Source: Clostridiales bacterium | GTDB taxonomy: Bacteria; Bacillota; Clostridia; Christensenellales; Pumilibacteraceae | DNA length: 64,000 nt | Direction of reading: 5' to 3' | Assembly: GCA_003533505.1 (NCBI GenBank) | Contig: DQGD01000007.1 | Coordinates: 52,121 to 116,120 of the forward strand | In this document: one piece after another, positions 57,056 through 64,000 of the stretch | How positions within the stretch are numbered: position 1 is the first letter of the stretch | Layout: each line of letters begins with the position of its first letter | Program-made: the position numbers and the translations under genes | The notes under the pieces: generated by a model | What the model was told of the DNA's origin: nothing | The model's database searches: none | Seen by the model: the letters and a program-made list of their open reading frames with translations, nothing else

Positions 57056-57084
57056 TTGACAAAGCCGCGCATAAGTATTATAAT
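57056..57084 (+). promoter_or_regulatory. Promoter of rpmE
   Basis: TTGACA at 57056-57061 and TATAAT at 57079-57084, spacer 17, 33 bases before the rpmE ATG. This gives rpmE transcription independent of dnaA. Confidence 0.85.
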
Positions 57085-57117
57085 AACCTATGCAAGTAAA
57101 ATTCAGGAGACAGTACA

Positions 57118-57321
57118 ATGAAAAAAGATATACATCCCGATTATCATGAAGTCACCGCCGTGTGCGCTTGCGGAGCTACCTTCGTAACCGGCACGACCAA
57201 GAAAGGCGACGTTTTGAAACTCGACGTTTGCTCCAAGTGCCACCCGTTCTACACCGGCAAGCAGAAGCAGGTTGAAACCGGCGGACGTATCGACAAGTTC
57301 AATCGTCGTTTCGGCAGATAG
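57118..57321 (+). CDS. rpmE: 50S ribosomal protein L31
   Basis: The 67-residue protein is of the zinc-binding type: CACG near residue 16 and CSKC near residue 37 form the ribbon, followed by HPFYTGKQK. The zinc form is repressible by Zur in many bacteria when a cysteine-free paralogue exists; none is seen here. AGGAG lies 8 bases before ATG 57118. It ends with its own terminator. Confidence 0.95.
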   Translation: MKKDIHPDYHEVTAVCACGATFVTGTTKKGDVLKLDVCSKCHPFYTGKQKQVETGGRIDKFNRRFGR

Positions 57322-57345
57322 AAAGTCACGGTTTTTGAAACGGAT

Positions 57346-57386
57346 AACCATACCTTCGCCTTATCACGGTGAGGTGTATGGTTTTT
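57346..57386 (+). terminator. Terminator of rpmE
   Basis: AACCATACC (57346-57354) pairs with GGTGTATGGTT (near 57372-57382) followed by T-rich sequence; one base bulges. Confidence 0.75.
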
Positions 57387-57401
57387 CTTTTTATAGGGGC
57401 T

Positions 57402-57465
57402 TCTCACAACGCTCTTGCCGTGCCTGACGACGTCTTTTCCGTGCTTTTCCGCGGCTGTTCGCTAG
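57402..57465. repeat. 64-base repeat, copy 1
   Basis: Starts TCTCACAACGCTCTTGCCG and ends GCGGCTGTTCGCTAG. It recurs at 57562-57624 with few differences. The spacer between the copies includes the 19-mer TAAAATCATCGTAAAATCC (57502-57520) shared with 51765-51783. Confidence 0.8.
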
Positions 57466-57561
57466 ACGTACGGCGAGCGTACGCCGTCGCTCGCAGCCGT
57501 GTAAAATCATCGTAAAATCCATTCGTCATGCTTCGGCACTCGCGTTGTTCGCAGCCCCGGC

Positions 57562-57624
57562 TCTCACAACGCTCTTGCCGTGTCTGAGACGCCTTTTCCG
57601 TGCTTTTCCGCGGCTGTTCGCTAG
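57562..57624. repeat. 64-base repeat, copy 2
   Basis: Direct-orientation copy of 57402-57465, one base shorter, located just upstream of the DUF1385-PrmC fusion gene. No gene is visible between 57322 and 57715. Confidence 0.8.
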
Positions 57625-57715
57625 CCCCGGCTCTTGAGATTTTAAGAGATTAGAAACGACAAATGGAATGCGCGCGAAAAACTGCTTAATAATCGATTTA
57701 TCGAATGAGGTCAAA

Positions 57716-59509
57716 TTGAAAGAGAAAGAAGTAAAGGTAAAAAGGACGCTTATCGGCGGTCAGGCGCTGATGGAGGGCGTCATGATGCAGGGCGCGACGT
57801 CCATGGCAATGGCGGTGCGCACCGAAAACGGCGATATTCTCACCGAAACCAAGCGGCTCAAGGGTAAGCGTTGGTATTCGCACGTCCCGATTGTTCGCGG
57901 AGTGGTGGCGTTCGTCAAGTCGCTTATCGGCGGCACGAGCGTGCTACTGAAGAGCGCGGAAGTCATTTACCCCGAGGAGGAAACGCCGAGCAAAGGCTCG
58001 TTCGCGATTGCCACCGCGCTGGGGCTTGTGCTCGCGATAGCGCTGTTCATGCTGTTGCCGTCGTTCCTCGCGGACATGACGGAAAAGCTGTTCGGGATAT
58101 GGGGTATATCGCTCGGAATACTGTGGAAGTCGCTTATCGAGGGCGTAATCCGCATATTGATTTTCGTGCTGTACCTGTTCATAGTGTCCAGGCTCAAGGA
58201 TATTCGCCGCACGTTCATGTACCACGGCGCGGAGCACCGCACGATAAACTGCTTCGAGCGCGGCATGGAGCTCACTCCCGAAAACGTACAAAAGTGCTCG
58301 ACAAGGCACAACCGCTGCGGCACTACGTTTTTGTTTTTCGTGATGGTGGTGTCCATTCTGGTGTTCTCGCTGGCGACATGGCTGATGTCGCTGCTCGGCT
58401 GGAGCAATATCGGCGTGTTCGGGCGCATGGGCGTAAGGCTGCTGCTTTTGCCGCTCGTCGCCGGGCTGTCCTACGAGCTGCTGCGGCTGCTCGCCAAGCT
58501 TCCCGACAATAAATTTACCAACATTATTCGTGCGCCGGGGCTCGCGCTTCAGCGGCTTACCACCTATCCGCCCGAAATCGAAATGGCGGAAGTGGCGATT
58601 GTGAGCTTCAATCTCGTGCTCGAAATGGACGAAAACCCCGATATTCTGCCGCATAAGTTCGGCGAATTTACTATGCCCGAGCTTAAAAAGCTGGTTAAAG
58701 CCCGTCTTGTCAAGGCCGGCGTGACCGAGGACGCCGAGGTCGATTGGCTGATTGCCGCCGCGCTCAGGAAAAAACGCGGCGAACTCGCGAGCGTGGAAAA
58801 GACTACGCTTGCCGAGTACAGGCGCGTTGCCGAGCTCGCCGACAAGCGAGTCAAGGGCGTGCCGCTCGACTACATTATAAAACGCTCGGACTTTTACGGC
58901 ATCAAGCTGTACGTCGACGAGAACGTGCTCGTGCCGCGGCTTGACACCGAAATTCTTGCCGACGAGGCTATAAAATACATTAATTCCGGGAACGGCGGCG
59001 AGGGGATGAGCGTACTCGACCTCATGACGGGCAGCGGCTGCATAGCGCGCGCTATCGCCGAGAAAACGCATGCGAGCGTGACCGCTTCCGACGTAAGCGA
59101 CGGAGCGTTGACGGTTGCCGCGCGCAATCTTGAGGGAACGGGCGCGGAGGTAGTGAAGTCCGACGGCTTTTCGGAGCTCGGCGGCAGGACGTTCGACGTA
59201 ATAGTTTCAAATCCGCCGTACATTCGCAGTAATGAAATCGACGGGCTGCAACCCGAGGTCAAGTGCCAGCCGCACATCGCGCTCGACGGCGGCGAGGACG
59301 GACTGAACTTTTACAGGCTGATAGCGGACAACGCGGCTGCCTTCCTTAATCGCGGCGGCGCGCTTCTGCTCGAGATAGGCTACGACCAGCGCGAGGACGT
59401 CATGCGCCTGCTCGAAAAGGACTTTACGAATATCGTTTGCGTGAAGGACTACGGCGGCAACGACAGGGTAATATTCGCCGAAAAAAAGACGACGGAGAGT
59501 GCGGAATGA
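57716..59509 (+). CDS. Fusion: DUF1385 (YqhQ-like) membrane domain plus PrmC release-factor glutamine methyltransferase
   Basis: The 597-residue product joins two families usually encoded by adjacent genes. Residues 10-315 are DUF1385: [14 protein letters not shown], several membrane helices, and [15 protein letters not shown]. Residues about 320-590 are PrmC: a helical N-domain, [42 protein letters not shown] and the catalytic VSNPPYI. PrmC methylates the Gln of the GGQ loop of RF1/RF2. The start TTG 57716 is preceded by TGAGG at 5 bases; ATG 57668 is an in-frame alternative with a poorer site. The stop overlaps prfA (ATGA at 59506). Confidence 0.9.
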   Translation: MKEKEVKVKRTLIGGQALMEGVMMQGATSMAMAVRTENGDILTETKRLKGKRWYSHVPIVRGVVAFVKSLIGGTSVLLKSAEVIYPEEETPSKGSFAIATALGLVLAIALFMLLPSFLADMTEKLFGIWGISLGILWKSLIEGVIRILIFVLYLFIVSRLKDIRRTFMYHGAEHRTINCFERGMELTPENVQKCSTRHNRCGTTFLFFVMVVSILVFSLATWLMSLLGWSNIGVFGRMGVRLLLLPLVAGLSYELLRLLAKLPDNKFTNIIRAPGLALQRLTTYPPEIEMAEVAIVSFNLVLEMDENPDILPHKFGEFTMPELKKLVKARLVKAGVTEDAEVDWLIAAALRKKRGELASVEKTTLAEYRRVAELADKRVKGVPLDYIIKRSDFYGIKLYVDENVLVPRLDTEILADEAIKYINSGNGGEGMSVLDLMTGSGCIARAIAEKTHASVTASDVSDGALTVAARNLEGTGAEVVKSDGFSELGGRTFDVIVSNPPYIRSNEIDGLQPEVKCQPHIALDGGEDGLNFYRLIADNAAAFLNRGGALLLEIGYDQREDVMRLLEKDFTNIVCVKDYGGNDRVIFAEKKTTESAE

Positions 59510-60579
59510 ACATCGAAAAACTCGAAGGAATAAGGAAAAAGTACGACGAGCTGACCGAGCTTATCGTAAAGCCGGAGATTATCGCCGACAACAAGGAATG
59601 GACGAAACTCGTAAAAGAGCGCTCGGAAATCGAGCCCGTCGCCGAAACCTACGACAGGCTCAAGTCGCTCGACAAGGAAATCGCCGAGCTTAAAGAAATG
59701 GCTGCGGACGGAAGCGACCGCGAGCTTGCCGAACTTGCCGAGGCGGAGCTCGCCGAAAAGAAAGCCGAAAAGGAAAAGACGGAGGGCGAGCTGAAAATTC
59801 TGCTGCTGCCCGTCGACCCCAACGACGAAAAGAACGTCATTATCGAAATCCGCGCGGGCGCAGGCGGCGACGAAGCCGCGCTGTTTGCCGCGGAGCTTAT
59901 GCGCATGTACAAAATGTACGCCGAAAAGCGGCGTTTCAAGACCGAGGACGTGGACATAAACGCCACGGAGCTGGGTGGCGTGAAAGAAGCCGTGTTCTCT
60001 GTGAGCGGCGACAGCGTGTTCTCCTGCCTTAAATTCGAGAGCGGCGTGCACAGGGTACAGCGCGTGCCCGACACCGAGTCGCAGGGCAGGATTCACACTT
60101 CCACCGTGACGGTGGCGGTGCTGCCCGAGGTCGAGGACGTCGTGGTGGAAATCAACGAAAAGGATTTGAAAATCGACACCTATCGTTCGGGCGGAGCCGG
60201 CGGTCAGCACGTCAACAAGACCGAGTCCGCAATCCGCATCACGCACTTGCCGACGGGCATAGTCGTGCAGTGTCAGGACGAGCGTTCGCAGATTAAGAAC
60301 CGCGAAAAGGCGATGAAGGTGCTTAAGAGCAAGCTGTACGACAAGATGCAGGAGGACGCGGACAAGGAGTATTCGCAGAATCGCCGCTCGCAGGTGGGTA
60401 CGGGCGACCGCTCCGAGCGCATCCGCACCTACAATTTTCCGCAGGGGCGCGTCACCGACCACCGCATAAACCTCACGCTGTACTCGCTGGAAAGCTTTAT
60501 GAACGGCGACATCGAGGAAATGCTGGACGCGCTGAGAATTGCCGACCAGACGGCAAGGCTCGAGGCGGAAATCGACTGA
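59506..60579 (+). CDS. prfA: Peptide chain release factor 1
   Basis: The 357-residue product terminates translation at UAA and UAG. The GGQ motif lies in [20 protein letters not shown], the PxT-type codon-recognition region around [17 protein letters not shown], and [19 protein letters not shown] follows. The methylated Gln in GGQ is the substrate of the PrmC domain encoded immediately upstream, with which it overlaps by four bases. The upstream in-frame frame from 59437 is inside the fusion gene and not used. Confidence 0.97.
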   Translation: MNIEKLEGIRKKYDELTELIVKPEIIADNKEWTKLVKERSEIEPVAETYDRLKSLDKEIAELKEMAADGSDRELAELAEAELAEKKAEKEKTEGELKILLLPVDPNDEKNVIIEIRAGAGGDEAALFAAELMRMYKMYAEKRRFKTEDVDINATELGGVKEAVFSVSGDSVFSCLKFESGVHRVQRVPDTESQGRIHTSTVTVAVLPEVEDVVVEINEKDLKIDTYRSGGAGGQHVNKTESAIRITHLPTGIVVQCQDERSQIKNREKAMKVLKSKLYDKMQEDADKEYSQNRRSQVGTGDRSERIRTYNFPQGRVTDHRINLTLYSLESFMNGDIEEMLDALRIADQTARLEAEID

Positions 60580-60602
60580 AAACCGATTAGGTAAAGGGAA
60601 AA

Positions 60603-60626
60603 TGCGGCTTTTTTGCCGCTTTTTTC
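60603..60626 (+). terminator. Terminator of prfA
   Basis: A short GC stem, GCGGC...GCCGC, with T-rich loop and TTTTTT tail. Confidence 0.78.
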
Positions 60627-60662
60627 GAGTAAAATCACAGGATAACGGATAATAAAATTACT

Positions 60663-62162
60663 ATGGATAAAAAGAAGTTTTACAAGCGCGTGCTGGTGCT
60701 TGCGGTGCCGATTGCGCTTCAGAACCTGCTGACCGCGCTCCTTAATATTTTCGACCAGATGATGGTGGGGTGGCTGCCGGGCGAACTCCCCGGGACGGGG
60801 CTTAGCGTGGCCGACACGGGGCTGAGCGCGGTGCTGCTCGCCAATCAGATTGTGTTCATCTATCAGATTGTGATATTCGCGGTGTGCAATACCGTCAATA
60901 TTTTCATCGCGCAGTACACCGAAAACGGCAACGAAAAACTGATTAAAAACCGCGCAGGCTTCACGTTCGTCGTGATTGCCGCCGTCGCGCTGATTTTCAC
61001 GTTCGTCTGCTATTTCGGCGCGGAGGGCGTAATCGGGCTGTTTAACCCCGGTGAAGCGTACCGACAGCAAGCCGTCGACTTTTTGCGGTTGGTCAGTGTT
61101 TCGTTCGTGCCGATGGGGCTCAGCGTGGGCATAGTATTTATGCTGCGCGCGCTGAAGCGGCTGGGAGCGGCGCTCGTGGTCAACGTTTGCGCATGCGGTC
61201 TTAACTTTTTGCTCAATTACACGTTCATGTTCGGACTGTTCGGGTTTCAGCCCATGGGGCTGCTCGGCGCGGCTTACGGCACTATCGTTTCGCGCGCAGT
61301 CGAGTGCGTAGCGATGATTGCAGTGCTGTTTCTGCTCAAAAATCCGCTCGTGGGACACCCGAAAGAGATGTTTCGCTTCGACGCGAAGTTTGCCGGGCAG
61401 TACGTCAAGATGTTCTTCCCGATACTGTGCAACGAGATTTTTTGGGTGCTCGCGACTACCGTTTATCTGTTCGTGTACGACAAGCTCGAGGGCAGCGAAG
61501 TGGTGCTCGCCTCTGTCAATATCGCGCAGTCACTGGATAAAATCGTGTCCGTGGTCATGATAGGCGCAGGCAGCGCAGTGGGCGTGATTATCGGCAACGT
61601 TATCGGCAAAGGCGACCGCGACGAAATCATGGCGTTTGCCGCCGAGGCGACGAGGTTCAGCCTTATGACGGGCGCGGCGGTGGCGTTGCTCACCGTGGGT
61701 GCGGCGTTCGTGGCTCCGCTCGTGTTCGTAAACGCCAGCGCGGCTACGCACTCGACCGCCCGTAACCTCATACTTCTGTACGCGGTGACGGCGATTCCGC
61801 GCACGCTGGGCTTCACGCAGGTGATAGGAATACTCAGGAGCGGCGGCGACACGACGTTCTGCATGGTCGCGGAAACGATAACCGTGTGGGCGATTTCCGT
61901 ACCGCTCGCGATGATTTGCGGACTTTTGCTGCATGCGAACGTGTACGTCGTCTACCTTATGTCCAACGTTTGCGAGCTGATTAAGAACATAGTATTCGGA
62001 TTGCGCGTGCGCAGCGGCAAATGGATTAGGTTCGGCGCGAGCGAAGCCCGTGAGGCGCTTGCCGCAGCCGAGGAGGGTGGCGCGGTGCTCGTCGATACAT
62101 CGGCGGCTTCCGAGGCGTTTGACGGCGAGGAGAGCGACAGCCCCGTAAAAGAAGAGGAATAG
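60663..62162 (+). CDS. MATE-family multidrug/metabolite exporter
   Basis: The 499-residue membrane protein has about twelve hydrophobic helices. LVLAVPIALQNLLTALLNIFDQMMVGWLP opens the first half, and the internal homologous second half begins near residue 240 with FFPILCNEIFWVLATTVYLF. It is an Na+- or H+-driven exporter for cationic drugs or metabolites. The last 45 residues are a charged cytoplasmic tail unusual for the family (EAREALAAAEEGG..., ending KEEE). No regulator is adjacent. The ATG at 60663 lacks an obvious Shine-Dalgarno sequence. Confidence 0.92.
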   Translation: MDKKKFYKRVLVLAVPIALQNLLTALLNIFDQMMVGWLPGELPGTGLSVADTGLSAVLLANQIVFIYQIVIFAVCNTVNIFIAQYTENGNEKLIKNRAGFTFVVIAAVALIFTFVCYFGAEGVIGLFNPGEAYRQQAVDFLRLVSVSFVPMGLSVGIVFMLRALKRLGAALVVNVCACGLNFLLNYTFMFGLFGFQPMGLLGAAYGTIVSRAVECVAMIAVLFLLKNPLVGHPKEMFRFDAKFAGQYVKMFFPILCNEIFWVLATTVYLFVYDKLEGSEVVLASVNIAQSLDKIVSVVMIGAGSAVGVIIGNVIGKGDRDEIMAFAAEATRFSLMTGAAVALLTVGAAFVAPLVFVNASAATHSTARNLILLYAVTAIPRTLGFTQVIGILRSGGDTTFCMVAETITVWAISVPLAMICGLLLHANVYVVYLMSNVCELIKNIVFGLRVRSGKWIRFGASEAREALAAAEEGGAVLVDTSAASEAFDGEESDSPVKEEE

Positions 62163-62190
62163 CCGCACTCGAAACAAAAAAACATTTTTT

Positions 62191-62222
62191 AGCCGCGATT
62201 TCCGTTTGTCAAAATCGCGGCT
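62191..62222. promoter_or_regulatory. 11-bp inverted repeat with the -35 box in its loop
   Basis: AGCCGCGATTT (62191-62201) and AAATCGCGGCT (62212-62222) are exact complements. The loop 62202-62211 contains most of the TTGTCA box of the next promoter. No U-run follows on the plus strand, so an operator is as likely as a terminator. Confidence 0.55.
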
Positions 62223-62234
62223 TCGTGCTATAAT
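62206..62234 (+). promoter_or_regulatory. Promoter of the DUF1846 gene
   Basis: TTGTCA at 62206-62211 and TATAAT at 62229-62234, spacer 17, 50 bases before ATG 62285. Confidence 0.8.
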
Positions 62235-62284
62235 CATAAGGTTGATATAATTTTCGTCACCAATGACAATCGGAGAGCAACGTT

Positions 62285-63769
62285 ATGATAAAGCAAGGCT
62301 TTGACAACGACAAGTACCTTCAGTTACAATCTGAGAAAATCCGCGAGCGCATCGACAAGTTCGGCGGCAAGCTGTACCTCGAGTTCGGCGGCAAGCTGTT
62401 CGACGACTATCACGCTTCGCGAGTTCTGCCGGGATTTCAGCCCGACAGCAAGCTCAAAATGCTGCTTAACCTCAAGGAACAGGCGGAAATCGTCATTGTC
62501 ATCAGCGCGGAAGCTCTCGAAAAGAACAAGGTACGCGGCGACCTCGGCATTACCTACGACCTCGACGTGCTGCGGCTTATCGACGCGTTCAGGAGCGTGG
62601 AGCTGTTTGTGGGCTCGGTCGTGCTCACGCATTACAGCGGTCAGGCTCAGGCGGTGCAGTTCGAGAACAAGCTGAACAACCTCGGCGTCAAGGTCTACCG
62701 TCACTATCCGATTGCAGGCTATCCTTACGACGTTCAGCACATCGTCAGCGACGAGGGCTACGGTAAGAACGAGTACATAGAAACTTCGCGCTCGCTGATT
62801 GTCGTCACCGCGCCGGGTCCCGGCAGCGGAAAAATGGCGACGTGCCTCAGCCAGCTTTACCACGACAACAAGCGCGGCATCAAGGCAGGCTATGCCAAGT
62901 TTGAAACGTTCCCCATCTGGAATTTGCCGCTCAAACACCCCGTCAATATCGCCTACGAAGCCGCCACCGCCGACCTCAACGACGTCAATATGATTGACCC
63001 GTTCCACCTCGATGCTTACGGCGAAACTACGGTCAATTACAACCGCGACGTGGAGATTTTTCCCGTTCTCAATAATATTTTCGAGCAAATCTACGGCGCT
63101 TCGCCATACAAGTCGCCCACCGATATGGGCGTGAACATGGCAGGCTTCTGCATTTACGACGACGAAGCCGTTTGCGCCGCCGCCAATATGGAAATCGTGA
63201 GGAGAGCACTCACCGCCGAGGTTGACCGCAGGCTGGACAAGGTGGGAGAGGAAGTCGTCACTAAGACCAAGCTGCTGATGAAGCAGTCGGGACTCGACTA
63301 TTCGTTCCGCCCCGTCGTCGCCGCCGCTATCAAAAAGGCAGAAGAAACCAACGCGCCTGCCGCTGCCATCGAAACCGCCGACGGCACTATCGTGACGGGC
63401 AAGACCTCGTCGCTACTCGGCGCCAGCGCAGCCATGCTCCTCAACGTGCTTAAAGTTCTCGCCGGCATCCGCGACGACGTTATGTTGCTGTCGCCTGCCG
63501 TAATCGAGCCTATTCAGAACCTGAAAACCAAGCACCTCGGCAACAACAATCCGCGGCTGCATACCGACGAAATCCTTATCGCGCTGTCCATTTGCGCCGT
63601 GACCGCGCCCACCGCCGCGCTCGCGATGCAACAGCTGCCCAAGCTGAGAGGACTCGAGATGCACTCGTCCGTGATACTCTCGCAGGTCGACGCCAATGTC
63701 ATCAAGAAGCTGGGAATTAACCTTACCAGTGAGCCGCGCTATCAGTCGAAAAAGCTCTATCACAGATAA
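62285..63769 (+). CDS. DUF1846 domain-containing protein
   Basis: The 494-residue product matches the DUF1846 family found in Bacillota and some other bacteria, length about 500. Features are QSEKIRERIDKFGGKLYLEF near the start, ITYDLDVLRLIDAFR, and a P-loop-like VTAPGPGSGKMATCLSQLYHD near residues 175-195. The GSGK loop suggests nucleotide binding, but the biochemical role is not established. GGAGAG precedes the ATG. Its stop is followed within 8 bases by the structured repeat at 63777. Confidence 0.9.
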   Translation: MIKQGFDNDKYLQLQSEKIRERIDKFGGKLYLEFGGKLFDDYHASRVLPGFQPDSKLKMLLNLKEQAEIVIVISAEALEKNKVRGDLGITYDLDVLRLIDAFRSVELFVGSVVLTHYSGQAQAVQFENKLNNLGVKVYRHYPIAGYPYDVQHIVSDEGYGKNEYIETSRSLIVVTAPGPGSGKMATCLSQLYHDNKRGIKAGYAKFETFPIWNLPLKHPVNIAYEAATADLNDVNMIDPFHLDAYGETTVNYNRDVEIFPVLNNIFEQIYGASPYKSPTDMGVNMAGFCIYDDEAVCAAANMEIVRRALTAEVDRRLDKVGEEVVTKTKLLMKQSGLDYSFRPVVAAAIKKAEETNAPAAAIETADGTIVTGKTSSLLGASAAMLLNVLKVLAGIRDDVMLLSPAVIEPIQNLKTKHLGNNNPRLHTDEILIALSICAVTAPTAALAMQQLPKLRGLEMHSSVILSQVDANVIKKLGINLTSEPRYQSKKLYHR

Positions 63770-63776
63770 CGGTAAA

Positions 63777-64000
63777 GGGCGGTAATTCGCCCCATAATCC
63801 CCGAATTTTTAAGAGGTAAGAATATTTCCTTCCATACTAACCGGAATTAAAAAGTAGCGTTATTTTTGCGAAAAGCATGTAACGCTATTTTTTTATTAAG
63901 TGGGTATTTTTTTATTTATAGTTGTGGCAGGTAGGTTAGTTTTGATGTCGTGGCTATAAATGTGATAGATAGGATATAGTACTACTTTTTTTCAAGCGAA
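63777..64000 (+). repeat. Dispersed ~220-bp structured repeat, copy B (runs to the window edge)
   Basis: This copy follows the DUF1846 gene and matches 26297-26516 in order: the GGGCGGTAATTCGCCC hairpin, CCCCGAATTTTTAAG, a TAGCGTT (63855-63861)...AACGCTA (63881-63887) stem with T-run, GGTTAGTTTT, then TACTACTTTTT at 63980. Both copies lie just 3' of a plus-strand gene and in the same orientation. Confidence 0.75.

Noticed and set aside
55541..57117. Replication origin adjacent to dnaA
   Set aside because: The flanking gaps are short and contain no TTATNCACA cluster or AT-rich unwinding element that I can see.

Overview
The window is a compact, GC-rich (roughly 55-60% by eye) bacterial chromosome segment, almost certainly from a Clostridia-type member of the Bacillota. 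Pointers are a large Alu-domain-type SRP RNA, a SpoVT-like AbrB regulator, HPr kinase, class II GalT, AraM-type glycerol-1-phosphate dehydrogenase, a DUF1846 protein, and strong GGAGG ribosome sites with TTGACA-17-TATAAT promoters. A gut or rumen lineage such as Christensenellales would fit, but that is inference. I found no tRNA, rRNA, CRISPR array or transposase.

Layout. 15-3350: AT-richer accessory cluster of three unknown proteins around an ADP-ribosylglycohydrolase. 3579-7936: single genes for flavodoxin, amidohydrolase, MscS channel, alkyltransferase and a membrane-anchored EEP-family enzyme. 8141-25146: a polysaccharide-use locus, with a minus-strand ArsR-type regulator diverging from an operon of GH2 hydrolase, sugar-binding lipoprotein, two permeases, GH43-like lipoprotein and a 2,632-residue multi-module surface lipoprotein. 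The promoter region carries a CcpA-like cre site and a 9-bp inverted repeat around the regulator promoter. 25264-29600: a YwiB-like gene, spoVT-like gene, a 1-kb repeat-rich gap and a GH78 rhamnosidase gene on the minus strand.

29995-63769 is mostly housekeeping: secG-rnr, ychF, argS, ung, a serine protease, queH-uvrC, HAD-hprK, egsA, SRP RNA, ileS, rRNA methyltransferase and pseudouridine synthase, galT, then tilS-hpt-trmN-rsmI-dnaA, rpmE, a DUF1385-PrmC fusion with prfA, a MATE exporter and a DUF1846 protein.

How it works together. Surface lipoproteins would bind and trim a plant-type polysaccharide (arabinose-, galactose- or rhamnose-containing, inferred from GH2/GH43/GH78). The importer takes up the products, using an ATPase encoded elsewhere. 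HprK, encoded at 42161, plus the cre-like site suggests carbon catabolite control of the locus. The most unusual observations are the giant repeat lipoprotein, the operator architecture at 9103-9393, three genes whose consensus promoters predict leaderless mRNAs (25623, 36171, 51943), a dispersed ~220-bp structured repeat (26297 and 63777), and the membrane-protein/release-factor-methyltransferase fusion.
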